Of a stretch of 61,374 bases of DNA, positions 41,508-50,796 are shown piece by piece; position 1 is the stretch's first letter, and each line of letters begins with the position of its first letter. The notes under the pieces are model-generated. The model was not told the origin of the DNA and did not search any database. It was given only the letters and a program-made list of their open reading frames with translations. Source of the DNA: Bacillota bacterium. GTDB lineage: Bacteria > Bacillota > Clostridia > Christensenellales > CAG-138. Position numbers and translations under genes: made by a program. The DNA is taken from contig JAEYCM010000025.1 in assembly GCA_023455425.1 (NCBI GenBank), positions 1-61,374 on the forward strand, given 5' to 3'.

Positions 41508-42752
41508 TTGAGAAAAAAACAGATCGTTGCCATGCTGCTTGCCGGGGGACAGGGGAGCCGCCTTGGAATCCTCACCTCCAACATGGCAAAGCCCGCGGTG
41601 CCCTTTGGCGGCAAGTACCGCATCATTGATTTCCCGCTCTCCAACTGCGTCAATTCGGATATCGATACGGTCGGCGTATTGACGCAGTACCAGCCGCTGG
41701 AACTGAACGCCTACATCGGCAACGGCCAGCACTGGGACCTGGACCGTATCAACGGCGGCGTATTCGTGCTCCCGCCCTATGTCAAAGGCAAAGGCGGGCA
41801 ATGGTATTCCGGCACCGCCAACGCCATCTATCAGAACCAGATGTTTGTGGACCAGTACGATCCCAAGTATGTGCTCATTCTCTCGGGTGATCATATCTAC
41901 AAAATGGATTACAACGCCATGCTTGATTACCATAAGCGGCAAAAGGCGGGCTGCACCATCGCGGTGTTTCAAGTGCCGCTCTCCGAAGCGCACCGTTTCG
42001 GCATCATGAACGCGGACGAAACCGGCCGTGTTGTCTCCTTTGACGAAAAACCCAAAGAGCCCAAGAGCGATCTTGCGAGCATGGGCGTCTATATATTCGA
42101 TTGGCCGCTGCTGAAGAAATACATGCAGGCGGACGCGGAGGACCCTTCCTCCGAAAGCGACTTCGGGCAGAACATCATTCCCGCCATGCTCAAGCAGGGC
42201 GAGCGCATGTTCGCCTACGCCTTCCACGGCTATTGGAAGGACGTCGGGACCATCGGCTCGCTTTGGGCCGCGAACATGGATCTTTTGGAAGAACCGCCGC
42301 TTCTCGATCTGTACGACCCCGCCTGGCGCATTTACAGCCGCAACCCCATCCTGCCGCCGCACTATGTTTCGCCCGACGCGAAAGTGGAGCGCAGCTTAGT
42401 CACCGAAGGGTGCGAGGTATACGGGCGCGTGCAGCACAGCGTGCTCTTTGCGGGCGCGCATGTCGCCGAAGGGGCGGAGGTGTATGACAGCGTGATCATG
42501 CCCGGCGCGCGCATCCACGCGGGCGCGAAGGTGTATAAGGCGATCATCGACGAGCGCGCCGTTATCGGCCGCAACTGCATCGTAGGGGACACGCTGCGCG
42601 AAGGCGTCACGGTGGACAATTCCCTTACCGGGGACATTACGCTCGTTGGCTACGATATGTCCATTCCCGATTACGCCTCCCTGCCGCGCGGCATGGTGGC
42701 CACCCGTGAAACGCTCGGATACCTGTACAAAAAGGGAGGGGACGCGCTATGA
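41508..42752 (+). CDS. glgC: Glucose-1-phosphate adenylyltransferase catalytic subunit
   Basis: GlgC makes ADP-glucose, the committed step of glycogen synthesis. The 414-residue protein has the nucleotidyltransferase motif MLLAGGQGSRL at about residue 10, KPAVPFGGKYRIIDFPLSNC, WYSGTANAIYQN, LSGDHIYKMDY and a left-handed beta-helix C-terminus (VERSLVTEGCEVYGRVQHSVLFAG...). It starts with TTG at 41508 after AGGAGGATGCGCA. It overlaps glgD by ATGA. Confidence 0.95.
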   Translation: MRKKQIVAMLLAGGQGSRLGILTSNMAKPAVPFGGKYRIIDFPLSNCVNSDIDTVGVLTQYQPLELNAYIGNGQHWDLDRINGGVFVLPPYVKGKGGQWYSGTANAIYQNQMFVDQYDPKYVLILSGDHIYKMDYNAMLDYHKRQKAGCTIAVFQVPLSEAHRFGIMNADETGRVVSFDEKPKEPKSDLASMGVYIFDWPLLKKYMQADAEDPSSESDFGQNIIPAMLKQGERMFAYAFHGYWKDVGTIGSLWAANMDLLEEPPLLDLYDPAWRIYSRNPILPPHYVSPDAKVERSLVTEGCEVYGRVQHSVLFAGAHVAEGAEVYDSVIMPGARIHAGAKVYKAIIDERAVIGRNCIVGDTLREGVTVDNSLTGDITLVGYDMSIPDYASLPRGMVATRETLGYLYKKGGDAL

Positions 42753-43876
42753 TCTCAAACGCATTCGGCATCATCTATACCGGCGACAACGACAGCATGC
42801 GTTTAAAGGACCTCACCTACTCCCGCTCTGTCGCCGCCGTCCCCTATGGCGGGCGCTACCGCTGCATCGATTTTATCATGAGCTGCATGGTGAACTCCGG
42901 CCTTACCAACATTGGCCTCATTACCCAGAAGAACTACCATTCGCTCATGGATCACCTGGGTTCGGGCAAGGAATGGGACCTGCACAGAAAGCGCGACGGT
43001 CTCTTCGTGCTGCCGCCCTTTGTCACGCGGGATAACGTGGGCTTGTACCGGGGCACGGTCGAGGCGCTTAAAAGCGTTTCCGGCTATATCCGCAGGAGCA
43101 CGCAGCGCTATGTCATTCTTTCGGGCAGCTACACCATATTCAACACCACATTCCACGAAATGCTCGAACAGCATGTGGAAACGGGCGCGGATATCACCAT
43201 CATGTACAACGATGTGGAAGGGTTCGACTCGGAGTCGCAGTATGAGGATTTGCGCCTGATGCTCGACGACCGCTCCCGCGTGACGGATATGGAATATAAC
43301 CCCTACCGCCCCTCCTGGCCGCACAAAAGCTGCGACGTGGTGCTCATGGAGAAGACGCTGCTCGAATACCTGGTGGAGGAAGCGTGCGCCCACGGCCTGT
43401 ATGATTTTTCGCAGGACGTGCTCATGCGCAACATCCACAAGCTGCGCATATTCGGTTACCGGTACGATGGCTACGTGGCCCGGCTCAACTCCCCCAATTC
43501 CTTCTTTGCCGCCAACATGGCGCTGTTACAAAAGGATGTGCGGCAGGACCTGTTCAACGACGAGCATCCCGTTTACACCAAGGTCAAGGACGAGGTGCCG
43601 GCAAGGTACGGGCCCCGCGCCGTCGCGAAAAATTCCATTGTGGCCGATGGCTGCGTGGTGGAAGGCGAAATCGAAAACTGTGTGCTCTTCCGCGGCGTAT
43701 ATGTGGCCGAGGGCGCAAAGCTCAAGGACTGCATCGTCATGCAGTCCGCCCAGGTGCAGGAAAACAGCGAGCTTTCCTATGCCGTGCTCGATAAATCCGT
43801 CATCGTCAAGCGCGGACGGCGCATCAGCGGATATGAAAGCTTCCCGGTGATTTTGCGCAAAGGCAGCGTGGTATGA
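42749..43876 (+). CDS. glgD: Glucose-1-phosphate adenylyltransferase regulatory subunit GlgD
   Basis: This 375-residue paralogue of GlgC has FGIIYTGDNDSMRLKDLT where GlgC has the GGxGxRL phosphate-binding loop, so the catalytic loop is lost. It keeps VPYGGRYRCIDFIMSCMVNSGL and the beta-helix end. In Firmicutes GlgD associates with GlgC and raises its activity. The start overlaps the glgC stop by 4 bp. Confidence 0.94.
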   Translation: MISNAFGIIYTGDNDSMRLKDLTYSRSVAAVPYGGRYRCIDFIMSCMVNSGLTNIGLITQKNYHSLMDHLGSGKEWDLHRKRDGLFVLPPFVTRDNVGLYRGTVEALKSVSGYIRRSTQRYVILSGSYTIFNTTFHEMLEQHVETGADITIMYNDVEGFDSESQYEDLRLMLDDRSRVTDMEYNPYRPSWPHKSCDVVLMEKTLLEYLVEEACAHGLYDFSQDVLMRNIHKLRIFGYRYDGYVARLNSPNSFFAANMALLQKDVRQDLFNDEHPVYTKVKDEVPARYGPRAVAKNSIVADGCVVEGEIENCVLFRGVYVAEGAKLKDCIVMQSAQVQENSELSYAVLDKSVIVKRGRRISGYESFPVILRKGSVV

Positions 43877-43929
43877 TTTTTTCGCGGGTTTCTTGCTCCG
43901 TAACCTCTCGCCTAAGAGTCTGAGGCTCT

Positions 43930-44236
43930 AAGGTATCGCCACCTACGGCGGCGACGGAAGATTATTTTATTTAATAGCGGGAGGGCTCCGATCCACAGTT
44001 CGCAATAGTCGCACAGAATATTCTGTGCTCCTTTGCTCACTGGGACTGCGCCTCGCTTATTCCGCCACAGGCGGCGCTTAGCTGCGTCCCCCCTTGCCCC
44101 CTGGGTACGGGCGTTTCCAAGGAAGGGGGTTGGGAAACGCAGTTTCCCCAAAACAAAAAACTATCGCGACGGCCCGCGGGCCTAGTGTCCGAGGCGTCTC
44201 CCGCCGTGGACGCGGTGCTGTAAGCACCGATACCTT
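43930..44236 (-). repeat. Dispersed ~300-bp repeat with inverted ends, copy F
   Basis: This lies in the 465-bp gap 43877-44341 after glgD. The ends are AAGGTATCGCC (43930) and CGATACCTT (to 44236). Its minus strand repeats copies B and E nearly base for base: GGCCCGCGGGCC, CCGCC-TGT-GGCGG, CAGTGAGCAA, GCACAGAATATTCTGTGC, TTGCGAACTGTGG. It separates glgB-glgC-glgD from glgA. No gene is seen in the gap. Confidence 0.85.
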
Positions 44237-44341
44237 CTTTAAGCCGCCCGTACAGGACGGCCTTTTGCATTGCTTGACTTTTTTTCTGGTACAGTATTAA
44301 ATGAAGCGTGTACGACAAAAGAGGAAAGAGGAAGCGCATAT

Positions 44342-44815
44342 ATGGCAAAAGGCATCCAAAACAACTGCCCGTATTGCGGCAAAACGATACGCGTCAAACG
44401 CTTCAAAGCGGAGCACGCTTACGGCTCGCCGGTACGCGTGTGCGAGTTCTGCAAAAAAACGTATATCGATCGCTATTATCGCGAGCTTGCGTTGGAGGAC
44501 CCGAACACGCTCGACCGCAGAAAGGTTGCGCCCAAAAACGCTGGCATGCTGCTTTTTGGCGTCCTGATCATATTGCTCGGCGTTTTTCTCTTCCCCGAAC
44601 AAAAAGACATCATGATCAAGGTGCTCCTGGCAGCGCTTGGCGGACTTTTAACGCTGAGCGCCGCATGGGTACTGATCACGGAATACAGGACCTACGACGC
44701 GCGCATGAAGTTTTTTGACGAAGAACGCGCGGAATCTGAAAAGCGGTTAAAAGACCCCGAATACGCGCAAAAATTGAAAAGCGCGGGCTACCGCGTACCG
44801 GAAAGGTATCTTTAA
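44342..44815 (+). CDS. Zinc-ribbon membrane protein of unknown function
   Basis: The 157-residue protein has two CxxC pairs at its N-terminus (NNCPYCGKTI and VRVCEFCKKTY, about 20 residues apart), which form a probable zinc ribbon. Two membrane helices follow at about 66-83 and 91-110 (AGMLLFGVLIILLGVFLF and VLLAALGGLLTLSAAWVLI), then a charged C-terminal segment. The start at 44342 has AGAGGAAG upstream. It sits alone between repeat copy F and glgA. Confidence 0.75.
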   Translation: MAKGIQNNCPYCGKTIRVKRFKAEHAYGSPVRVCEFCKKTYIDRYYRELALEDPNTLDRRKVAPKNAGMLLFGVLIILLGVFLFPEQKDIMIKVLLAALGGLLTLSAAWVLITEYRTYDARMKFFDEERAESEKRLKDPEYAQKLKSAGYRVPERYL

Positions 44816-44930
44816 CCTCTCATGAAACGGGCGACTTTCCCACACTATATAGACATAGACTTTACCCGGATTTTATGCCATAGTAGTAAAAAAGGGTAGT
44901 TGATAACTGAATTTGCATGGGGAGGAACCT

Positions 44931-46418
44931 ATGAAACTTCTTTTTGCGGCATCGGAAGCCGTACCCTTTGTCAAGACGGGCGGCCTGGCGGATGTTGCGG
45001 GCACGTTGCCTGCGGCGCTTGCAAAGGCTGGGGTGGATGCGCGCGTCATATTGCCCAAGTACCGGGATATCGATCCCAAATGGAAAGCCCAGATGACGCA
45101 TATCGCCGATTTTTACGTGACGATGGGCTGGCGCAGGCAGTACTGCGGGCTGGAAAGCATCGTGATCGAGGACGTCATCTATTACTTTGTGGACAACGAA
45201 TTTTATTTTGCGCGGGACAGCGTATACGGCAGCGGCCAGGAGGAAGGGGAGCGGTTCGGGTTTTTCTGCCGCGCGGTGTTGGAAGCGCTGCCGCATATCG
45301 GCTTCTTCCCGGATGTCCTGCACTGCAACGACTGGCAGACGGGCATGATCCCCACGCTATTGAAGCTCCAGTACATGCATCTGCCGCAGTACAGCCGTAT
45401 CCGCACGCTGTTTACCATACACAACCTCAAGTTCCAGGGTGTGTTTGAATGGAGTCAGATCGACGAGCTGTTTGGTTTGGGCGCAAAATACTATACGCCG
45501 GATTATCTGGAGTTTTACGGCGGCATCAGCTTTATGAAGGGCGGCATCGTGTTCTCGGACCGCATCAGTACCGTCAGTCCCAGCTACGCAAGCGAGATCC
45601 AGTCCCCTTATTACGGGGAACGGCTGGATGGGCTCCTGCGCATGCGCGTGCACCAGATGAGCGGAATATTGAACGGCATCGATTACGATATCTGGAACCC
45701 CGCGACGGACAAAGCGATTATTGAAAACTACGATATGGAGCATCTTGCGGGAAAAGCCGCCTGCAAGGCAGCGCTGCAAAAGGAATTCGGCCTGCCGCAG
45801 GAGGATGTGGCGGTCATCGCCATCGTATCCCGCCTGACGGAGCAGAAGGGGCTGGATCTGCTCGAACGTGTGCTTGACGATATGATGAAGCAGCCCATCC
45901 AGCTTGTTGTCATGGGTCAGGGGGAAACGCATTATCACGAACTGTTCCTGTGGGCGCAGTGGCGGTATAAAGGCAAGGTCGCGGCCCGGTTTGAATACAG
46001 CGAACCTCTGGCGCACCGGGTGTACGCGGGGGCGGACATGTTTTTGATGCCCTCCCGGTTTGAACCCTGCGGGCTCTCCCAGCTCATTTCGCTGCGCTAC
46101 GGCACGGTGCCTGTCGTGCGGGAGACGGGGGGATTGCGGGATACGGTGGAGCCATATAATAAATATACGGACGAGGGGACGGGGTTCTCCTTCTCCAATT
46201 ACAACGCGCACGAAATGCTCTTTACGCTCGAGCGTGCGATACAGTACTATCTGGACCATAAGCTGTGGGCGCGGCTGATGCAGCGCGGCATGGCGGTGGA
46301 TTTTGGATGGGACCGCTCGGCGGCCAAATACCTTGCGCTCTACAATGAAATGCAGGGCATCCCGCAGGGCCGCAGCAGCCGCGCGTATATTGCGGAGGAT
46401 GGGCCCAAAGGCCCCTGA
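44931..46418 (+). CDS. glgA: Glycogen synthase (ADP-glucose)
   Basis: GlgA (GT5) adds glucose from ADP-glucose to the glycogen chain. The 495-residue protein has FVKTGGLADVAGTLP near residue 14, HCNDWQTGMIPTLLK, VSRLTEQKGLDLL and MPSRFEPCGLSQLISLRYGTVPVVRETGGL. The length is usual. The ATG at 44931 is five bases after GGAGG. It is apart from glgB-glgC-glgD, with the repeat copy F and one small gene between. Confidence 0.95.
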   Translation: MKLLFAASEAVPFVKTGGLADVAGTLPAALAKAGVDARVILPKYRDIDPKWKAQMTHIADFYVTMGWRRQYCGLESIVIEDVIYYFVDNEFYFARDSVYGSGQEEGERFGFFCRAVLEALPHIGFFPDVLHCNDWQTGMIPTLLKLQYMHLPQYSRIRTLFTIHNLKFQGVFEWSQIDELFGLGAKYYTPDYLEFYGGISFMKGGIVFSDRISTVSPSYASEIQSPYYGERLDGLLRMRVHQMSGILNGIDYDIWNPATDKAIIENYDMEHLAGKAACKAALQKEFGLPQEDVAVIAIVSRLTEQKGLDLLERVLDDMMKQPIQLVVMGQGETHYHELFLWAQWRYKGKVAARFEYSEPLAHRVYAGADMFLMPSRFEPCGLSQLISLRYGTVPVVRETGGLRDTVEPYNKYTDEGTGFSFSNYNAHEMLFTLERAIQYYLDHKLWARLMQRGMAVDFGWDRSAAKYLALYNEMQGIPQGRSSRAYIAEDGPKGP

Positions 46419-46587
46419 TCCGGCACCCTGAAAACCCGAACATTGTCGAATAAGCATTGCAGGTTGGCCTCCGATTTGCTATCATTCACTCATACACGGT
46501 GCATGGTACAAACCGGAGGCCGCTTTGCGCCGTGGGTTGCCGCGCGTTTTCCAAATGCGAAGCGCGGCCGGTTGGAAGGAAGAACAA

Positions 46588-48027
46588 ATGGCGAAAAAAG
46601 AGAGGCGCGCGGAAGGGAATTCTTTGCGCCTGCAGAAAAAAAATAAAACGGCTGTAGTGTCGGAGGAAAGGCGTGAGGAGGCTTCCTTGCGCCCGCAAAA
46701 GGAAAAGAAAAAGCACGGCGTATGGTTCAAGGTGCTGTTGGGCGCAGGGCTGTTGCTTGGCGGCGTCGTCATCGCAGTACTGCTTTTGGGCGGCACGCTG
46801 TTTTTGCGCCTGTCCCGCCCGGGAAATACCGTATTTGCGGAGGAAGACAACGGCACGCCCGCACCCACGGTTTTGGCGACCCCCACGCCGGTTCCCACGC
46901 CTGTTATGACACTGGCGCCCGGGGCGACGCCTTCGCCCACGCCGGTTCCCACGCCGCAGCCGCTTCATGATCTCTACCCGCAGACGTTCCTGACGGATGC
47001 GCAGAAGGCGGCGATTGCGGCGCAGAACCAGAATAAATCGGAATATACGAACATCCTGCTCGTTGGGGTGGACCGGCGCGGCACGCGCGGCAACTCCAAT
47101 GCGGACGTCATCATGATCGCTTCCATCGACCGCCACAACGGCAGGCTGAAGCTGACGTCGCTGTTGCGCGACCTGTATGTGCCAATAGAAGGCTACGAGC
47201 CCGCGCGCATCAATTCGGCTGCGGCCAAGGGCGGCATCCCGCTGCTGATGGGGACAATCAACCAGGCGCTCCAGATGGATATCAAAAACTATGTCCTGGT
47301 GGATTTCTCCATGTTTGAGGATATTGTGGACAAGCTTGGCGGCGTCACCGTGCGCATGAGCGCTGCGGAAATCTCCGCGGCCAACGACAATATCGCAGGG
47401 CTCAACAAGCAAAGGAATGTCCCGTACCTATGGGACGGCTTTATCTTCGCGGAGCCCGGCAACGTAAAGCTCACCGGCAAGCAGGCGCTGGGCTATGCCC
47501 GCATCCGGCACCTGGACAGCGACTTCGTGCGCACCAACCGCCAGTTCAAGGTGCTTACCGCTATATTCGCAAAGTTCCGCTCCAAGGACCTGGCCAAGCA
47601 GTATGAGTTGTTATACGACCTCATGCCCATGGTGGAAACAGACCTCGCGCCCACGCAGATCATTGATATCGCCATTGCCGCGCTGTCCATGAATACGGAC
47701 GGTTTGCTGCATATGGCGGTCCCGCAGGAGGGGTATTATAAATCCGGCCGCGTCGGGGGAAGCTCCGTGCTGATTATGGATATGCCCATGCACGCGTGGC
47801 TTGTGCACCGCTTTATCTATACGAGCGTCGAGGAGCCGGAGGAAGCCAAGGTGCTCTCCGGCGGCAAGTCTCTGCCGCCGCGCACGCCGGGCCCCACGCT
47901 GCCGCCTACGCCCATGCCTTCGCTTCTGCCGGGGGAAACACCAATCGCGCCTCCTTCGGATACGCCGCCTGTTCCGGTGGATACCCCGCCTCTTATTCCG
48001 GAGATGCCGGAAGTGATAGCGCCGTAA
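46588..48027 (+). CDS. LCP (LytR-CpsA-Psr) family cell-wall glycopolymer ligase
   Basis: LCP enzymes transfer glycopolymers from a lipid carrier to peptidoglycan. The 479-residue protein has a basic cytoplasmic tail, one membrane helix (WFKVLLGAGLLLGGVVIAVLLLGGTLFL, about 52-78), a Pro/Thr spacer (about 92-128), then the LCP core: NILLVGVDRRGTRGNSNADVIMIASID, LTSLLRDLYVPI with the conserved Asp and Arg residues, INSAAAKGG and GYARIRHLDSDFVRTNRQ. A second Pro-rich tail of about 55 residues ends it. The start ATG has GGAAGGAAG before it. Confidence 0.92.
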   Translation: MAKKERRAEGNSLRLQKKNKTAVVSEERREEASLRPQKEKKKHGVWFKVLLGAGLLLGGVVIAVLLLGGTLFLRLSRPGNTVFAEEDNGTPAPTVLATPTPVPTPVMTLAPGATPSPTPVPTPQPLHDLYPQTFLTDAQKAAIAAQNQNKSEYTNILLVGVDRRGTRGNSNADVIMIASIDRHNGRLKLTSLLRDLYVPIEGYEPARINSAAAKGGIPLLMGTINQALQMDIKNYVLVDFSMFEDIVDKLGGVTVRMSAAEISAANDNIAGLNKQRNVPYLWDGFIFAEPGNVKLTGKQALGYARIRHLDSDFVRTNRQFKVLTAIFAKFRSKDLAKQYELLYDLMPMVETDLAPTQIIDIAIAALSMNTDGLLHMAVPQEGYYKSGRVGGSSVLIMDMPMHAWLVHRFIYTSVEEPEEAKVLSGGKSLPPRTPGPTLPPTPMPSLLPGETPIAPPSDTPPVPVDTPPLIPEMPEVIAP

Positions 48028-48070
48028 CCTAACCGGCTGATCGTCCGCAGGATGTTATGAACGGCCAAAC

Positions 48071-48106
48071 AAAAAAGCGGCAGGCCCGGCAACGGGCGCC
48101 TGCCGC
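48071..48106 (-). terminator. Terminator of the DUF1292 gene
   Basis: GCGGCAGGC-CCG...CGGG-C-GCCTGCCGC forms a long stem. On the minus strand it is followed by TTTTTT (plus AAAAAA at 48071-48076), and the gene ends at 48133. Confidence 0.75.
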
Positions 48107-48132
48107 CATTCTTCGGTTTTAGAGTGGTCCGA

Positions 48133-48453
48133 TTATTCCTCGGTCTCCTCTTCGTCCTCTTCCACGTCGATTTCGCCCAAACGCTCTTCGACGATCGCGG
48201 AAAGGACATCCATCAGGTCTTCATCCGCGGGGAGGAATTCTTCCGTATCACCGTTGACGACGACCTTCATAATATATACGTCCTGTTCGGCGCAGTCGCA
48301 ATCCGCATCCTCGCAGTCGCAATCCGGAACATCCGAAAGATCCATCAATACCGCGTATTCCTGGCCTTCGTGCTCGAAATAATCGATTACGTCCAGCTCG
48401 AACTCGTTGCCTTCATCATCGGAAAAAACGACGACATCCCGTTCTTCTTCCAT
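48133..48453 (-). CDS. DUF1292 family acidic protein
   Basis: The 106-residue protein starts MEEERDVVVFSDDEGNEFELDVIDYFEHEGQEYAVLM, the DUF1292 signature, and ends in a very acidic tail. An unusual insert DCDCEDADCDCAEQD in the middle has four Cys and may bind metal. The function of the family is unknown; it is widespread in Firmicutes. AGGTGG precedes the ATG. Confidence 0.88.
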   Translation of the reverse strand: MEEERDVVVFSDDEGNEFELDVIDYFEHEGQEYAVLMDLSDVPDCDCEDADCDCAEQDVYIMKVVVNGDTEEFLPADEDLMDVLSAIVEERLGEIDVEEDEEETEE

Positions 48454-48657
48454 GGTTTACACCACCTCTCGCAATTTGGTTTCATTGTATCGCATGCTGA
48501 CAAGCTTTTCAATGGCGGAATTGCGGCGGCGGTGCCATATGGGGTAAAATTTGTAACAAGGCCGCCGATGTTCCGTCTCTTATGTAGTATAGCCGATGCG
48601 GCTGCGGAAAAACGCGAAGGCAATCAAAATTTTATTTAGAAAACCTAAAAATTTTTG

Positions 48658-48686
48658 TTGGTTTCTTCCTGCAAGTGTGCTATATT
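48658..48686 (+). promoter_or_regulatory. Promoter of the YheO-type regulator gene
   Basis: TTGGTT (48658-48663), 17 bp, TATATT (48681-48686), 30 bp before the ATG at 48717. The spacing is ideal. Confidence 0.5.
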
Positions 48687-48716
48687 GATTTTAGGAAAGT
48701 GAGGGTAACGATCGTG

Positions 48717-49328
48717 ATGATGGAATTCCTCAAACGGCTCGCCGTGGCGCTTGCCAAGCAGTTCGGCGACAACTGTGAGGTGGTGGTGCACGACCTGACT
48801 AAGGCGGAAAACACCATTGTAGCCATCGAAAACGGGCATGTCAGCCACCGCAAGATCGGGGATGGCCCGTCCCACATTGTACTCGAGGCCATGAAAAAGG
48901 ATTCGAGCGAACTGACCGATCACCTTGGGTACCTTGCCCGCACGCATGACGGGCGCATCGTTAAATCCAGCACCATCTTCATCCGGGATGAAGGCGGCAA
49001 AGTGGAAGGCATTCTTTCCATTAACTACGATATTACCGGTCTTCTGATGGCGGAGGGCGCCGTCAAATCCATCATCAACCACGACAACGGCGAAAAGCCG
49101 GAACGCATCCCGCAGAACGTCAACGATTTGTTGGACGACCTCATCGACCAGAGCGTCGCAAACGTCGGCAAGCCCGTGGCGCTCATGTCCAAGGAAGATA
49201 AAATCCGCGCCATCCAGTATCTCAACAACGCCGGCGCGTTCCTCATCACCAAGAGCGGCGACAAGGTCGCCAAGCATTTCGGCATTTCCAAATATACGCT
49301 GTACTCTTATATCGACGCGAAGGGCTAA
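48717..49328 (+). CDS. YheO-type PAS-HTH transcriptional regulator
   Basis: The 203-residue protein has a YheO-like PAS domain (CEVVVHDLTKAENTIVAIENGHVSHRKIGDGPS... SSTIFIRDEGGKVEGILSINYDI, residues 20-110). It ends with a C-terminal HTH (KIRAIQYLNNAGAFLITKSGDKVAKHFGISKYTLYSYID). It should sense a small molecule and bind DNA. It lies 61 bp before ygeY, with which it probably works. Of two adjacent ATGs I take 48717 after GAGGG. Confidence 0.88.
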   Translation: MMEFLKRLAVALAKQFGDNCEVVVHDLTKAENTIVAIENGHVSHRKIGDGPSHIVLEAMKKDSSELTDHLGYLARTHDGRIVKSSTIFIRDEGGKVEGILSINYDITGLLMAEGAVKSIINHDNGEKPERIPQNVNDLLDDLIDQSVANVGKPVALMSKEDKIRAIQYLNNAGAFLITKSGDKVAKHFGISKYTLYSYIDAKG

Positions 49329-49389
49329 AAGTACCGCCCTCCGGCAAATACTTTATAAAAGCAAGCACCAGAAAGGAAGGAACAGAACA

Positions 49390-50751
49390 ATGGACTTTTC
49401 CGCGATCCGTAAAGCCGCGGAGGCTTACCTGCCCCAGATGACCAAGTTTCTGCGCGACCTTATCGCGATCCCCAGCGAAAGCTGCCAGGAGGAAGGCGTC
49501 GTCAAGCGCACCATCGAGGAAATGAAAATGTTGGGCTTCGACAAGGCCGAGATCGACGGTCAGGGCAACGCCCTGGGCTTCATGGGCCACGGCAAAAAGA
49601 TCATTGCATTCGACGGGCATATCGACACCGTAGGCATCGGCAACATCAGCAACTGGAAGTTTGACCCCTACCAGGGCTTTGAAAGCGAAACCGAAATCGG
49701 CGGCCGCGGCGGTTCGGATCAGGAAGGCGGCGTGGTTTCCGCTGTGTATGGCGCGAAGATCATGAAGGACCTGAACCTGATCCCCGAGGACGTTACCATA
49801 CTTGTCACCGCCACCGTGCAGGAAGAAGATTGCGACGGCGTCTGCTGGCAGTATATCCATAACGAAGGCAAAATTACGCCGGAGTTCGTGGTTTCCACCG
49901 AGCCTACCGACGGCGGCATTTACCGCGGCCACCGCGGGCGCATGGAAATCCGCGTGGACGTGCAGGGCGTTTCCTGCCACGGCTCCGCGCCCGAGCGCGG
50001 CGACAACGCTATTTATAAAATGGCTGAAATCCTCTTGGATGTGAAGGCGCTCAACGAGAACGGCTGCACGGAGTCTGATGAGATCAAGGGCCTTGTGAAG
50101 ATGCTCGATCCGAAATTCAATCCGGAGCACTATGAGGATGCGCAGTTCCTTGGCCGCGGCACCGTTACCACTTCGGAGATTTTCTTCACCTCCCCGAGCC
50201 GCTGCGCGGTTGCGGACTCCTGCTCCGTTTCTCTCGACCGCCGCATGACGGCGGGCGAAACCTGGGAGTCCTGCCTCAAGGAAATCGAAAACCTGCCCGC
50301 CTGCAAGAAGCACGGCGCGAAGGTTTCCATGTACATGTACGACCGCCCCGCTTGGACGGGCCTGGTATACGAGACCGAGTGCTATTTCCCCACCTGGATC
50401 AACAAGGAAACCGCACCCCACGTTCAGGCCGTTGTGGATGCGCACAAGGCGCTCTACGGCGACGAGCGCATCGGCGATCCTTCCACCATGCACCTGCGCA
50501 AGCGTCCCCTCACCGATAAGTGGACGTTCTCGACCAACGGCGTTTCCATCCAGGGCCGTTACGGCATCCCCTGCGTGGGCTTCGGGCCTGGCGCCGAGTC
50601 GCAGGCGCACGCGCCCAACGAGGTCATCTGGAAACAGGACCTCGTGACCTGTGCCGCCGTGTACGCCGCCATTCCCGGCCTGTATAAGGGCAAGAGCGGC
50701 GAGGACGTCGTGCAGTTCCGCGCTGGCAAGACCAACAACGATATTAAGTAA
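49390..50751 (+). CDS. ygeY: M20-family peptidase/deacylase YgeY
   Basis: The 453-residue protein is an M20 metallo-hydrolase: FDGHIDTVGIGN (His and Asp ligands), VQEEDCDG (catalytic Glu), STEPTDGGIYRGHRGRMEIRV and the dimerisation domain GVSCHGSAPERGDNAIY. It matches the YgeY group linked to anaerobic purine/ureide metabolism and selenium-dependent hydroxylases. It is followed 45 bp later by ygeW, its usual neighbour. AGGAAGGAA precedes the start. Confidence 0.9.
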   Translation: MDFSAIRKAAEAYLPQMTKFLRDLIAIPSESCQEEGVVKRTIEEMKMLGFDKAEIDGQGNALGFMGHGKKIIAFDGHIDTVGIGNISNWKFDPYQGFESETEIGGRGGSDQEGGVVSAVYGAKIMKDLNLIPEDVTILVTATVQEEDCDGVCWQYIHNEGKITPEFVVSTEPTDGGIYRGHRGRMEIRVDVQGVSCHGSAPERGDNAIYKMAEILLDVKALNENGCTESDEIKGLVKMLDPKFNPEHYEDAQFLGRGTVTTSEIFFTSPSRCAVADSCSVSLDRRMTAGETWESCLKEIENLPACKKHGAKVSMYMYDRPAWTGLVYETECYFPTWINKETAPHVQAVVDAHKALYGDERIGDPSTMHLRKRPLTDKWTFSTNGVSIQGRYGIPCVGFGPGAESQAHAPNEVIWKQDLVTCAAVYAAIPGLYKGKSGEDVVQFRAGKTNNDIK

Positions 50752-50796
50752 GGCCTACGCTGCTTAAACTATAAAACATTTAGAGGAGATCTAGCT

